Shown here: one piece after another, positions 1 through 11,199 of the stretch | How positions within the stretch are numbered: the first letter of the stretch is position 1 | Layout of the letters: each line of letters begins with the position of its first letter | From: Massospora cicadina | Taxonomy: Eukaryota > Entomophthoromycota > Entomophthoromycetes > Entomophthorales > Entomophthoraceae | Length of the DNA: 64,000 bases | Direction of reading: 5' to 3' | Assembly: GCA_022478985.1 (NCBI GenBank) | Contig: JAKSZP010009239.1 | Coordinates: forward strand, 124,001-188,000 | Notes under the pieces: model-generated | What the model was told of the DNA's origin: nothing | The model's input: the letters and a program-made list of their open reading frames with translations, nothing else | Database searches by the model: none | Translations under genes and position numbers: made by a program

Positions 1-677
1 TAATTGGACCCCAAAGGGGATCCATAACCAGGTGGAGATCAGTGCTAGGGTGCTGGGGTGCCTTGATCTGGAGGGAACCAGGTAGTCCCAAAGGTGACCG
101 GATACTTTAGTTAACTTGGATAAAGTAAAGTGGCCACTGTTGTTGAAGACCTCCTTGAAGACTCCGCACACAGGTTCACCCAAAGAACCTTATTATAAAA
201 CGTAAACATAATGGGTAATTTTATTTAAAAGTCGACCAACAAGGAAAGTTGGCCTCATGGAAACATATTTAAGCAATGGTGATGAGTCATAATTGGTGGA
301 AGAGATTCTAAGCCTAAGTGATCCAATAGTTGCACAATACCATCAGCCAGGGTCCTGTAACTTGAAATTGACCAAACTCAAGTTATGGATTGTAACTGGA
401 CTCATCCAATTAGTTAATATTAACAATGCAACGGGTTTTGAAACCCTGTTCCTTGAGAAACCATAACAAAACCTCATAATTCATAATGTAGTTGGTGCAT
501 TTTAATGCCCTGGCTGTAATGCCATGCCGAGCATCACGAACATTCCCAGGACCAACCAGGGCATATTTCGCCTGTACCCAGCGTTGGTTCAAGGTATGTT
601 TAAGGGCAGGGAGACCTGCCAACTTAAGTTTTTTGGCCGCTTGACGTGCAGCTTTGTCCTTGCAATTCATGCCCTCA
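1..677 (-). repeat. 3' LTR of element 1, cut by the window edge
   Basis: This stretch aligns, with many substitutions and small indels, to about 10063-10736 (same orientation) and to about 40680-41545. Because one copy lies downstream of a chromodomain-bearing pol and another lies upstream of a protease, it is best read as an LTR. The inner edge at 677 is placed where the minus strand begins TGAGGG, as it does at 10736. A G-rich tract lies about 50 bases upstream on the minus strand (near 730-737) and may be the polypurine tract. The outer end lies outside the window. Open frames inside it (for example 410-670) recur in the other copies but match nothing I know, so I do not call them genes. 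Confidence 0.6.
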
Positions 678-889
678 TTTATTCAAGGAGCCATGATATT
701 ACCCTCTCGTTCTTTTGAGCTTCACCCCCTCCAGGGGCTTTTGCCAAGATAAAAAGTTCTTGGGGGGCCAGGGACAGCTTTATAGCAGAGATAATTTTCT
801 TTGACTTAGGTCCTGCAGCCTTGGGTAAACGCTTGTGGAAACTTTTGATCAGATTTTGGGTATGGGCAGCAGTCACGCGCTAGTACTCA

Positions 890-1000
890 ACTGTTCTCCG
901 CTGCATCAAATCCCTTTCAGGATACAAGGTACTCAAGCCTTCTTCTTACTTGGCGTGAGGCTATGATCTCCTCCACTTCCCACTCTTCCGCCCCATCCAC
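890..1000 (-). pseudogene. Chromodomain at the C-terminus of element 1 integrase
   Basis: On the minus strand the reading begins VDGAEEWEVEEII, continues through RRRLEYLV, hits one stop, then reads KGFD. This is the chromodomain pattern of Ty3/Gypsy chromoviruses: an acidic/aromatic start, a Y-L-V-x-W-K-G strand and a following acidic patch. In the family this domain reads histone marks and directs integration into heterochromatin. Here the Trp before KG is lost to a stop codon. The copy at about 41750-41870 has the same segment with LVLWKGFD intact. It sits downstream of the integrase (1165-2109) and just before the LTR, as expected. Confidence 0.75.
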
Positions 1001-1164
1001 AAGATAAGCCTTTGGTGTCTCTATGGTAGGCCCTCAAACAACGTCAGCTTGCTTTCATGAGTACTGATAAGATCCATAACAAGGGAGGAAGATCCAACTG
1101 GTATAAGGTTTAGCCCACCTTTCTGACAACGCGGTAAGGCCCATCCTTTTTGGTACCAGTTTTT

Positions 1165-2109
1165 TCATGGTCTCTTGATAGGGATTTTTTGAGCATTAAG
1201 CATCACGAGATCCCCTTCCTTGTACGCAGGACCAACACATCTCTTTCCATCGGCTTTCTCATTATAAAATTGCATTGCTGCCCCAAATTCGAGGAGACCC
1301 CTGGTATACTTTCTTGATAGTCTTAGAAAAGTCCACCACCACTTCGACTTTAGATTCACAGCTGGGTCCATGTTGAAGGCGGGGTCAAACCCATGGATGG
1401 AGAAAAATTGGAAGCAACAAGTAGATGAATGTTGAGTGTTGTTATAGCTAAACTGGGCCATAGGAAGGTGAGAAGCCTAATCTGAATGATCTGCGACAAT
1501 GTAACACCTCAGGAACTGTTTTAAGCACTGGTTCACTCGTTCAGTCTTCCCATTTGATTGGGGGTTATAGGCTGTCAAACAGAAGGGGCTAATCTGAAGA
1601 GTCTTACACAATTTTTCCCAAAAAACACAGAAGTAAAATGGGGCCCACGATCACTAATATTTTCTTAGGTGACCATTTGGAGAGCAAACACATGAGAGAC
1701 GAAGAGCCTAGCCATCTCAGCTGCAGTTACTGTGGTTCTACAGGGAATAAAGTGACAAACTGGTAAAATCGGTCAAACACTACCATGATGGCATCATAGC
1801 CATCAGATACGGGTAATTCCACAATAAAAATCATTTTAAAGAGGTCCAAGGCCCTTCAGCCTTTTGAACTTGAACCAACAACCCTACTAGTGGCTGGCAA
1901 TTTGGTTTTATTTAATTGAAAACCAGGCACTCTTTACAATATCTAGCCAACTGTGCGGCTAACCCCTTCCAATTGTAATTGTGGCAAATTAGCTCCAGAT
2001 TCTTCGCCTTCCCAGGATGACCAACGGTGATTCCATCATGATGGTCCTGTATGATTTCCAGGTGAAGTGGTCCAGAAGGAACCCATAAACTCCCCCAGAG
2101 CCACACCAT
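1165..2109 (-). pseudogene. Ty3/Gypsy integrase of element 1
   Basis: The zinc-binding H2C2 region is at 1912-2109, with DHHDGITVGHPGKAKNLEL followed by a C-x2-C pair ending CKECLVF. The DDE core follows at about 1460-1900, where the minus strand reads SDRGPHFTS in one frame and NPQSNGKTERVNQCLK in another, giving the second Asp and the Glu. The C-terminal part at 1165-1461 has a FSYNN-H-SS segment and then YKEGDLVMLNAQKI, the SH3-like fold that precedes the chromodomain. Several frameshifts and stops break the gene, so no active enzyme is expected. Order and spacing are normal for a chromovirus. Confidence 0.8.
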
Positions 2110-2299
2110 CTAATCCTTTGTGTGGTAACCTCTGGTGATGTCCTCCTGATTTAACTTGCTCTTGGCAAGGATCATAGTATACTCTGCCAACAACGGCTAG
2201 GAAAGGCAACCATTCTAACATATTATACTCCTCTGCATTTTCCAGAGGAGAACGTGCTGGCCCACGGGCCAAGGGAGAAGGAAGTTGAGACACAATTTT

Positions 2300-4013
2300 A
2301 CCCAGCGGAATCACAAGTGGGTATTATGCACCTCTACCTCATTAGTATTCGGAGCTAGTGCAGGGTTGCGGCTCAAACCATCCGCCAAACCATTCTCCTT
2401 GCCCTTAGTAAACTTATAAAAAAACACAAATTAGGCTAGGGTCTCATGCCAGCAGGTTTGCCATGGGGTCAAGCATGAGATGCGCTATAGTACAACAAGT
2501 CACAGTGATCTTTACGTACGCAGAAGGGTTGGGATGAGCCATGATAATGATGATGTTAATAAGTCAGCTCCTCAACCACTGCTTATAAATCTTTGTCATA
2601 AACAGAGTTGTTTAACTCAGGTAGGACATCTTATGAGAAAAGTACCCAACTGGATGCTCTATTCCATCTTTGCCTAATTGTAGTAGGGCTGCCGCTATTG
2701 CGAAGTTTGAGGCTTCAGAAGTCACAATAAACTCCTTTGTGGTATCTGCATGGCGAAGGACAGACGTGGACAACAGGGTGCACTTTACCGCTTGGAAGGC
2801 ATCCTGTAGAGTTGGGGACCACTAAAGCAAATTAACCCCACTCGCCTTATACAAGGGCGCCGCTACTTCAGAAAGACTTGGTGTGTATTTTTTAAGGAAA
2901 GTAATCGTCCCTAAGAACTTCTCAATTCATTGACCGAAGTTGGAGTGGGCCATTAATAAATCTCCTTCTTCTTGTCTGGTGTTATCATGTGGCCTTAATC
3001 AAACATGACGTTGCCCAAGAAGGTGACCTGGGACTTAAAGAACTCACACCTACTGATTTTAGCGTGTGTTTGGCTTCCCTTAAACTCTCCACCAATTGCC
3101 ACAAGTGTATAGAATGGGACTCTTGATTGGGAAAAAAACACCAGGATATCATCTATTTGAGCCACCGCTCACACACCCAGCAGGTCCAAAGCCGCATCTA
3201 TACAGTGTTGAAAGATAGACGGGCGTTTTCCCAGCCCAAAGTGCATAACTCAAAACAGGAAAATTTCTTTTTGGGTGCGTAACGCTGTTAGCACGATTGG
3301 CCTTTCTTAATTCAAATCTTATTGAACGCTCTAGGCAGTCCAGTTTTGATTAGTATTTCGCTTTCTCCACATAGAAAACAATCTGAGAATCCAACGAGAT
3401 GGGATGAAAGTTTGGTACTGTAGCGTTGTTAAGATTTCATAGTCTACACATGGGCGTAAGGTACCATCTGACTTTTCAATAAAGAGAATGGAGAACATAC
3501 TGGGGAGTTACACTGAAATATCGCGCCTTTAGATATTTGCTCCATAACCTACACATTTAATGCAGCTTCCTTGCGTACATTAAATGGTAAATGGGAGAAG
3601 ATATCTGAACCAGATCAACGGTGAGTTTAAACTTGCAATCAAACTCTGAATGGGCTGGTAGTGAATTGGCTGAGGCCGCATCAAACGAAGATTTCAGCCT
3701 TTAAACAAGAAGGTAAGGGTATCTCCAGAGAGGGCTTCAGCAATGGGGCAAGACTGAGAGTTTGATCATTGGGAAAGGGGCAGATCTCATAAGTGTTCAC
3801 TTCAGACAAAGGGACAAATAGTTCATGACCATTCTTCAAAGTCAAGGACAAGGTATTGTTTTACAAGTTAGATCTGACGCCAAACCTTTGACACTCTCCA
3901 CTCTAAATATATGGGGTAAATATGGTTTTTTATTGCTTGGAAACGGTCAGCCAAATGGTATTTGCCAACTTGCTAATCCACTAACCCCAGAGCTTTTTCA
4001 TGGGAATACCTTG
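2300..4013 (-). pseudogene. Reverse transcriptase and RNase H of element 1 (broken)
   Basis: RNase H is the clearer half, at about 2560-2880 on the minus strand: VAAPLYKAS, then FIVTSEASNFAIAAALLQ and HPVGYFSHKMS. These match the DAS-x-x-AIGAVL-Q and Y-S-K-L segments of the family. RT is spread over about 2900-3560 in several frames. Recognisable pieces include a VDY-like stretch, SKLD and a LCTLGWENA segment corresponding to the L-C-F-G-L-x-N-A core. The 3570-4013 part upstream is pol linker that I cannot assign. Gene order from high to low coordinate is RT, RNase H, integrase, chromodomain. Element 2 inserted just upstream and separates this from its protease. Confidence 0.65.
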
Positions 4014-4970
4014 TGTTATAATCTGGCCACTGGACGGTTGCTCACTTCTGGCCCTAGATTTTAACTGCATAGATTTGTGGATTTTTGCGTTGATTGTTTA
4101 TTTTAAATCGATAAACTGGGGCAAATTATAGTATGAAGACTATTATTGTTTATTGCCCAAAAGCCACGTTGTGTGTATTTTCCAACGCTAGACATGTGCT
4201 TCTTCGCCTTGAAAATGTTCTTGTACTGGTAGGGAACACTTTCCCTATTTCCTTCATAGAGCCAAGTGGAGATTTTGATAAAACCAACTTAAATTTATCT
4301 GTAACTTGCATTCTTCTCTTAAGAGTAACGTTAAACAACTACTGTAAACCAACTAAGTTATTATCAAGCTAATATTTATTTTTATTAGTGAATAATTGGG
4401 GGTTTTATAGTTATAATCGGCAAACAACTTTTCAGCTGTCTTTTGGGAATTATTCGTGTCCTATACTGGTTTGGCCCTCAATTGTTAGGCACTAAATCTC
4501 GTCAGGTACCATTGCCTTGAGTTTCTTAGGCAGCGTAATCCTCAGGTGTTCAGTGACCAAACAATTGGTATTAGGGACTTAAAACCAATTGTTTTGGCCA
4601 ATGACAATTCAACTCACTCTCTCCGGCGTTTGAACGCTTTGCTTTTTTCTTACAACTCCCCATTTGTTCCGCTCTGAATGATTCCCTATAACTTTACTAT
4701 CAGACATTGTTCCCATATCAAATTATTGCTTAGTTTTGTTGGGGATGATTTTCAACAATTATCTCATCAGTCAGTGACCTCTAATATCATCAGGGATGAT
4801 GCCTGACGATAATCTCATCAGTTGGTGACATCAAATATCATTAGGGATGATTCCCAATGATAATCACATCATTTAGCTGCTGTTGCCAATTCTATACAAT
4901 TATAACTTATTTATCAAATTTATTAATCAGTTAAAAGGTTGTATTATGTGGTCATCTGAAAATTTTAACA
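4014..4970 (-). repeat. 3' LTR of element 2 (957 bp)
   Basis: It aligns along its length with 7883-8948. On the plus strand it begins TGTTATAATCTGG and ends ATTTTAACA. It carries just over two units of a 51-bp tandem repeat (4741-4890), against more than four in the other LTR, which accounts for the roughly 109-bp length difference. Confidence 0.8.
4741..4890. repeat. 51-bp tandem repeat, about 2.9 units, in the low LTR of element 2
   Basis: Units start GGGGATGAT or GGGATGAT and contain CTCATCAGTYRGTGAC. The last unit is divergent. The same array, with two more units, occupies 8618-8866. Confidence 0.75.
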
Positions 4971-5589
4971 TATCCCCCTTTTACAAGAATATTAATGGAA
5001 TCTAGAACCCTCAGGGATGGAAGCTGCCTTAGCTTGAGCTCATATTTTAATTTTTCATATCTCTGTCCACAGCATAGTGCAGCTCTGTCCACATATAACT
5101 CCCATATGCTCTGCTCAGTTTTCATGACTTCTTATATTTGGTTGCTCTCCATTGCCACCTCTTCTTGACTGAGTTCCCACAACATCATGACACGCCAGTC
5201 CCATCTTTGCGTCCTTGTTAAAGTTTGACTGGACCACTTGTACAAACCCCAGTATGGGTCTCAATGGCACTTTGCCACCTGGACAAACCCCAGGATGAGT
5301 TTCAACATCTTGTTGATAGGATTATTCTGGCGGATCTAGTTTCAGCCCGTCCTGATTTTGCTAATCGCTTGGAAATCATGCCCATTATTTTATCCCTTCC
5401 TCCACGCTTGGTAGAGGGAATATCACCAGATTCATCACTGCTCAAAGGATTAAATTTGATTTTTAATATCTTTTTTAAATATTTTTTATTCATCTTTTTA
5501 TCTTTTTTTCTATTTTTCATATTATTACATTTTTTAAGCCCAATACTTTAAGTATTTTGTGTGGATCTATTGAATATTTGGCTATCTTC

Positions 5590-5960
5590 AATGTTCTTGA
5601 TCATATGGGTATCATGTTCTGACTTGGTGATAACTTTGAATGGTCCCATCCATAGGGCGTTCAACTTATTTTTCCTCATGAACCTAGGGAATTTCAATAG
5701 GCTACCCTATTGCTCACATGGTATTCTTTCAACGTAGTTCAATTCTAGTCGTCCACTTTCTTCACGTTGATTCTTCTTTTCATTATCATTTTGAATGCCT
5801 AAGATTGTAATTTAATCAGTATATTGGCCAGTTGGGATAGATACTGTTTGGCACTCATCCCAAAGATGGCTCTAGAGCTGAATACAATATTGGCGGTAAT
5901 GTGGCTTTCCACCAATATAAAAGTTAAAACAGCATTTTCTCAGTCACCAGCGCATTGCAT
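5590..5960 (-). pseudogene. Integrase C-terminal fragment of element 2
   Basis: The minus strand reads NALWMGPFKVITKSEHD at about 5597-5662. This is the GPY/F motif of Ty3/Gypsy integrases, which marks the fold following the catalytic core. Just upstream (about 5840-5960) another frame gives FGMSAKQYLSQL, matching the end of the core. The same stretch, with a similar GGATGAGTGC sequence, lies near 62455-62465 in the related element at the right edge. The catalytic core itself is missing. Further on, 5302-5520 is a Lys-rich open frame that I do not recognise. Confidence 0.6.
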
Positions 5961-6019
5961 AAACTTTGGGGCATTCTGGTTGGCTGGTATAGTCCTTGTG
6001 CGGTATTTATCACACATTT

Positions 6020-6240
6020 TCTGATCTTCTTTTGTCAAATTGATTTGCCAATAGCCTGAAATCAGGTCCAGCTGAAAAGTATTTTGCCTCCCTCAGGTAA
6101 ACAAGCATGTTTTCCAATTAAAGGCAGCAGATAGGAGTCTTTTTAGTGATCTTGTTTAATCAGAAATAGTCAATCACTACTCAAGTTGATCCTATTTTAT
6201 CAGCATTATTTGCTAACTCAAATTTAATTAATTCTGCTGA
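6020..6240 (-). pseudogene. Reverse transcriptase fragment of element 2
   Basis: In one frame the minus strand reads VIDY and then LNKITKK, the V-D-Y-R-x-L-N segment of Ty3/Gypsy RT. About 30 codons later another frame gives QLDLISGYWQINL, the D-L-x-S-G-Y-x-Q-I segment. The catalytic YxDD strand, RNase H and most of integrase are absent; sequence passes directly to an integrase end near 5960. I read this as an internal deletion. Confidence 0.65.
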
Positions 6241-6680
6241 TAGATCTGTAAATGATCCACTACTTGTACAGATTAAGTTGGTAACGTTTTTTTGCTAGTC
6301 ATCTGATTCTGATCATATTTACTGGCATTCCTTGCCTTTCTTATTATCTGATGAATTTAAGGTCAACTGACTTCATCCACTATTCTCTGGATTATTCGCC
6401 TCCCATTTTGATCTCATCTAATGCCTTGGGACTTCTCATTGCAGACCCAGTTGCAACCCAAGCTGGTCCTGCAGATGCCTTTAGTCCATAGATATCTGGC
6501 GGAACAGGTTTTCTTGCAGTGGTAAATAGTTCCACATCTAGACTGCAAGGCCTTTTACCAAATTTTGGGCAGTTTCATCCTCCTCTTGAGGAATCAAAAT
6601 ATTCATAAATTGTTGTGATTTCTTCTCCAAATTCTAGGTAACAAATTGTCCCGTCGTTCCATTTTTCCAATAGTGGCTAG

Positions 6681-7854
6681 TTAATTTATCTTTCCAATTA
6701 TATCTTTTGGGTTTTTCCCCATTACAAATTGATTTTGCTGATTAACGACTTTTTCAATGTTCTCTAAAACATCATAATCTAATTCCACCATAGTTTGATC
6801 ATCATCAGTTGAAATTTCGTCATAGAATTGATTGGGCGCATCAAAAGTTTCTCCCAACATCTTCAGATAATCCACCATCAGTGAGGTCATTATTTCAGTT
6901 ACTAGTGCTGCTGCCATAATCTGATGCAATTTGTGGTTGGGCTGAAGCGCCGCCTGCATGGCTATGCGTGCATCAAAGTCATTTAGCACTTTTGCCCCTG
7001 CCAAGGTCTGGGCTTCTTGGTAAAACAAGCAAAATTAGCCAGGGTCTCATCTTTGCAGAATTTTATACTCATGAACTCTTGTTTAAAATTGGCATCTAGT
7101 TAAGGCTTCCAAACTCCAGAAAATGGCTGCTTCTACTTCCGCATATAACCAGTAGTCCCAATTGAGGTGGGGTAGCACCAGATTCTGGCAATCAGTGATA
7201 AGATAGTTCATTACAGTCACCACTTTTTGACAGTTTGTATAAACAAACATGGCCATCTCAAACAAGTAGAAAAACGCTGGGGTGTTATCCTGGTGAGAGT
7301 TGGGCATTATTGATGTATTCTGAAATTCCTCAGTTGCTCCACTCATAAAAGATCCTTGCCCAGCTACTCGAGAAGCCATAGGAGTGGCTTCAGGAGTCAT
7401 TTCTGACAAACCAGGAATGGTTTTGCCATATTTTGGGGTTGAGAGGTCTTCCCAGTTAGAATTTCACATGCCTTTTCATCAGCCTTGTTCACCTCATATT
7501 GCTCATACTCACATTTGTGCTTTTCCAAAACATCAATATGCTTTGTCATTTTTGTCATCAACTCTTGAAAACGCCAGATGCGTTCTTTATCTGATTCCCA
7601 TTTGGTTTTTGGAATAAAATTTCTTTAACAAGAACGCTCTCTTTTCACTTCATTGAGGTGACTTTATCACACAGGTCATTATTCACCGTTCCTAATTGTT
7701 TGAGATTCTCTTCCGCATTGATCATATGCTCCTCTAAGGTACTAACATTGGATTGAGATGCCAAGCTGAGCACATTTAGATTGACGGCCTGTAGTTCCGC
7801 CCAGAGCTTCCAAAGCTCTTCCTTATAATACATCATAAAATTGGCTTTTGACAA
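6681..7854 (-). pseudogene. Gag of element 2
   Basis: Three minus-strand frames cover this region. The first (7645-7854) starts MSKANFMMYYKEELWKLWAE and is strongly helical, with heptad-like hydrophobics, so a coiled coil is likely. It starts just after the primer binding site, as Gag should. The second (7083-7409) and third (6681-7028) are also helical, without a zinc knuckle; the third ends in an acidic stretch. I recognise no named family beyond position and composition. Frameshifts separate the pieces. The product would be a structural protein assembling the virus-like particle. Confidence 0.55.
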
Positions 7855-7862
7855 CTCAGCTA

Positions 7863-7881
7863 CCCCCTGTAGTGAGCACCA
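7863..7881 (-). promoter_or_regulatory. tRNA primer binding site of element 2
   Basis: The minus strand reads TGGTGCTCACTACAGGGGG next to the LTR that starts at 7883. Its complement ends in CCA, as a tRNA 3' end does. The same sequence occurs at 13316 and, nearly unchanged, at 22838. Confidence 0.85.
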
Positions 7882-7882
7882 C

Positions 7883-8948
7883 TTTTAAAATCTGGGCGCT
7901 GGATGGTTGCTCGCTTCTGGCCCTAGATTTCAACTGCACACATTCGTGGATCCAGGCGTTGATTGTTTGATTGAGATTGATAAACTGGGGCAATAATAGT
8001 ATGATGACTATTATTATTGTTAATTGCCCAAAAGCCACGTTGAGTGTATTGTCCAACGCTAGACAATGCTTCTTTGTATTGAGAATGTTCATGTACTGGT
8101 AGGGAACACGTTCCCTATTCCCTTCTCGCAGAGCCAAGTGGAGATTTTGTTAAAACCAACTTAAGGATACCTGTATCTTGCACTCTTTTCTTAAGAGTAA
8201 TGTTAAACAACTACAGTAAAACAACTAAGTTGTTATCAAGTTTATATCTATTTTTATCAGTGAATAATTGAAGGTTTTTATAGTTAGAATTTGCACACAA
8301 CTTTACAGCTGTCCACTGGGAATTATCTGTGCTCCTATATTGGTTTGTCCCACAAGTTTTAGGCATCAAACTCGTCAGGTACCATTTCCTTGAGTTTCTT
8401 AGGCAGCATAATCCTTGGGTGATAGGTGACTAAACAATTAGTATAATGGACTCAAAGCCAATTTTTTTGTCTGATGATGATTCTACTCACTTTCTCCGGT
8501 TTTTTAACGCTTTGGTAGTTTCTGACGACTCCCCATTCATTCCACTCTGAATGATTCCCTATAATTTGACTATCAGTCATTGTTCCCATATTGAAAATAT
8601 TATTGCTTGATTTTTTTGGGGATGATTGCCAACTTTAATCTCATCAGTTGGCGACCTCTAATGTCATTGGGGATGATGCTTTACAATAGCCTCATCACTT
8701 GGTGACCTCAAATAATATTGAGGATGATGCCTTACAATAGTCTTATCAGTTGGTGGCCTCAAATAATATTGGGGATGATGCCTTACAATAGTCTCATCAG
8801 CTGGTGACCTCAAATAATAATGGGGATGATGCCCAATAATAATCCCTTCATTCAGCTTCTATTGCCAATCCTAAAAACTATAAGTTAATTGTTTAATTCT
8901 ATTAATTGGTTAAAAGGTTGGATTATGTGGTCAGCTGAAATTCAAACA
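7883..8948 (-). repeat. 5' LTR of element 2 (1066 bp)
   Basis: It matches 4014-4970 but is longer because of extra tandem units at 8618-8866. It ends next to the primer binding site at 7863-7881. Confidence 0.8.
8618..8866. repeat. 51-bp tandem repeat, about 4.9 units, in the high LTR of element 2
   Basis: Each unit begins GGGGATGATG and contains a version of CTCATCAGTTGGTGACCTC. Units two to four are closest to each other, suggesting recent expansion after the LTRs separated. Confidence 0.8.
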
Positions 8949-9105
8949 CCCTTTGAAGCCCCTCCCTAACCATACCACCTGGCAAGTAGTTTAACTCAGA
9001 GTAGTCGTCCAGGTCTTGGTCAACAAAGTTTTCAGAGGCTCCTGTATTCACCAAAGTATCTGTGTTGAATTTACCTAAAGGGGATAAAAGGGTAGTAGTC
9101 AACAA
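8949..9105 (-). pseudogene. Aspartic protease fragment of element 1
   Basis: The minus frame reads FNTDTLVNTGASENFVD. This is the retroviral-type protease active site, where the family has D-S/T-G-A; here the catalytic Asp is Asn (NTGAS). The reading continues only to about 8949, where the LTR of element 2 begins. The rest of pol resumes at 4013. In an intact element the protease cuts the Gag-Pol polyprotein; this one should be inactive. Confidence 0.7.
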
Positions 9106-9659
9106 AGATATTGAATGATCTTTAATTAATGCAAAGATGCCAACTCCAGCCCAGAAAACTCTTCATCAGGCATAGGCATGCATCCAGGGTATTTTCTGCA
9201 TCATATAATGGAGAGGGATAGTTGGCCTCCCTTACTACTGATGGCACATATATACCATATTTATAGTAATTGCATAAACATTTTTATATTGTGGAAGTAA
9301 CTCTTTTTCCACCGCTTGTGTTCTTCAGGTCATGGCTAGAGGTCAAGCGCGCGGGTTCTCTGGGGTGATCTGGTATACTGAAATTGGTTCTATATTAGAG
9401 CCACAAGAGCTATTATTTGGTTCGTTTTTATATATAGGGAACCAGCATTATAAAACGCATTTTGGCCATGAACTACCACATACTCAATTTGGAGGTGACT
9501 TGTGCATTGTTATCAAGGGCCATCACCACCAGGCACTTCGCCGATGATCCTGCCTGCACCATTTGAACATGTTTCTGAGAAAATTATCTTTAGAAAAGCG
9601 TTTCCATAAATTTTGGGAAGAGTTGGGGAATACATGACAATTAGATCACAAAACATCTA
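9106..9659 (-). other. Leader region of element 1, no assignable gag
   Basis: Between the protease and the LTR-like block there is room for only about 550 bases, too short for a normal gag, and no frame looks like capsid or a zinc knuckle. A TATA-like CTATATATAAAAACG lies on the minus strand near 9430-9445, and TGGTGCAGGCAGGATC near 9550-9565 has the form of a primer binding site. Either gag has been deleted or the LTR extends further than I place it. Confidence 0.35.
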
Positions 9660-10736
9660 AAACCACCAAGTATGAGCAAGTAGGGTGGGCACTTCCAAAT
9701 TGGAGGTATAAGAAATAACGCAAAACGCACCAACCATTGGCAAAATGAGAAAATGGTGATGAGCTACACCCCAGACATGACCAACAGCTGGTGCACCCAA
9801 TTCACACTTTGCAAAAGTCCCACACAAATAGTTTCTAGTGCACGTAAGATACGTTAGTTGGTTGTCTAATGTCAGGAGAGTGTCTGTAAATCTCCCATTC
9901 CAATTGAGGTGGTACAATTATCACTGCTTCAACGTCAGGGAACCAGTAGATAAGCTTATAGTAAACAGGGTACCGTGAAGGGTGCCAGAGCCAAAGTAAC
10001 CCAGTGCAAGAGTTAGACCGAGGTATAGAGTAGTTGGTAACAAATAAACAACACCACTGTGTGGACCCCATGGGAGAGACCATAACCAATCAAGATCTGC
10101 GATGGAGTGTTTAGGTGCTTCAGTCTGGAGGGGACATAGGGAGCCAACGTGTACTAGATCTGGTAGATAATTTTGTGAAAATAGAAGGGCCAATCTTGGT
10201 AAAGACCTAATGTAGAGGTCCATGCACAGGTTTTCACCAGCAGCCATAATTTTAAAAAACGTAAACAAATGGGTAAATTTCATTAAAGGAAGTTGACCAA
10301 CGAGGAAAGTTGGTCTTTAGAACCATACTTTAAACAAGGGGAGGCGAGTTGTCAATCAGGGAATATTGTGCCAAGCCAAAATAAACCTGGTGCACCCTAC
10401 CATTGGCCAGGGTACTGTAGCTCGAGTTTGACAAAACTTGAGGTATTGATTTCAGGATGAGCCATCCCAATTTAGCAATGTTAAAATTAATTGGGTTTTT
10501 CACCCCTGTTCTCTGAGCAATCAAACCAAACCATCATCATTTAGAAGATAACTTTTGCATTTTAACGCCCTTTCTGTAATGCAGGGCAGAGCATCACGCA
10601 CTTCCCATGGACCAAACTGGGCATATCTTGCCTTCACCCAGTGTTGGTCCAAGGTATGCTTTAGTAATGGAGGTCCTGCAGCATGACCTTTTTGGACTCC
10701 TGAAATCCAGCCTTATTTATGCATTCGGTTCCCTCA
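9660..10736 (-). repeat. 5' LTR region of element 1
   Basis: The part from about 10063 to 10736 aligns with 1-677, and a third copy lies at about 40680-41545. The high edge is set by TGAGGG on the minus strand. The low boundary is uncertain: the block extends at least to 10063 and perhaps to about 9570. Several 80-120-residue frames on the minus strand are open here, but they do not align as proteins between copies. Confidence 0.5.
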
Positions 10737-11199
10737 ATGATGACATATACCCATGATAATCTTACTGTAAGCTGTTGTATATTATCCATAATGTTACTCT
10801 ACAATTAATTCATAGGGCGTCCCTTAAAAATTTAACAGTGAAGCTAAGCCCCCGGCATTCAATAATTTACTGGAATCGTCAAACCCTACCAAGTTAGCTG
10901 TCTTCTTCAAGCTAGGTGTTACCCTGACATAATAAACCAATCATGTAATCTGGCTTTTTCACTCTCCTATTGGAAAAATTAGAGAGGTGTTCGACATTTT
11001 AGATGAAATGAAGCATCATTTCATGTGTGACTCCATTTTTCTTTCCCTTTCTGGGGAACACTGGGGTGTACCTCAGAATAACACTTAGTTTTCTGATCAA
11101 GTGGAATAGCCAGCATGACTCAAAGAAGAATGAGGGTTATCCTGCCAGTTACCAGAAACCCACTTCTCATACTGGCTCCTTATCCTCCCGCTGCTCTTA
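10737..11199. other. Unassigned, with a short repeat shared with 36890-36985
   Basis: No gene is recognisable. About 95 bases near 10840-10940 (from AAGCCCCCGGCATTC to GTTACCCTGACA) resemble 36890-36985 in the F1 area. The rest may be degraded gag of element 3. Confidence 0.35.

Larger units (their letters stand above)
4014..8948 (-). mobile_element. Element 2: internally deleted LTR retrotransposon inside element 1
   Basis: Two direct repeats (4014-4970 and 7883-8948) flank 2.9 kb. On the minus strand the LTR starts TGTTAAAATTTTCAG and ends near TTATAACA, with short inverted ends. A primer binding site adjoins the high-coordinate LTR, and the purine-rich tract TAAAAGGGGGATA adjoins the low one, fixing the minus orientation. 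Inside, gag is followed by only a piece of RT and a piece of integrase, so the copy cannot move by itself. The flanks share only an imperfect short duplication (CCTTG to the left, CCCTT to the right). It separates the protease of element 1 (8949-9105) from its RT. The pol fragment at 62456-64000 is from a related, fuller element. Confidence 0.8.

Noticed and set aside
410..670. 86-residue frame in the element 1 LTR, also seen in parts of two other copies
   Set aside because: It lies in both LTR copies, and the other copies break the frame. DNA-level repeat conservation explains it better than a gene.
5302..5520. Lys-rich 72-residue minus-strand frame after the integrase remnant of element 2
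   Set aside because: It is AT-rich low-complexity sequence with no chromodomain or other motif, and the opposite strand is open as well.
4741..8866. CRISPR-like direct repeats
   Set aside because: The 51-bp units abut with no unique spacers and lie in LTRs of a eukaryotic element.
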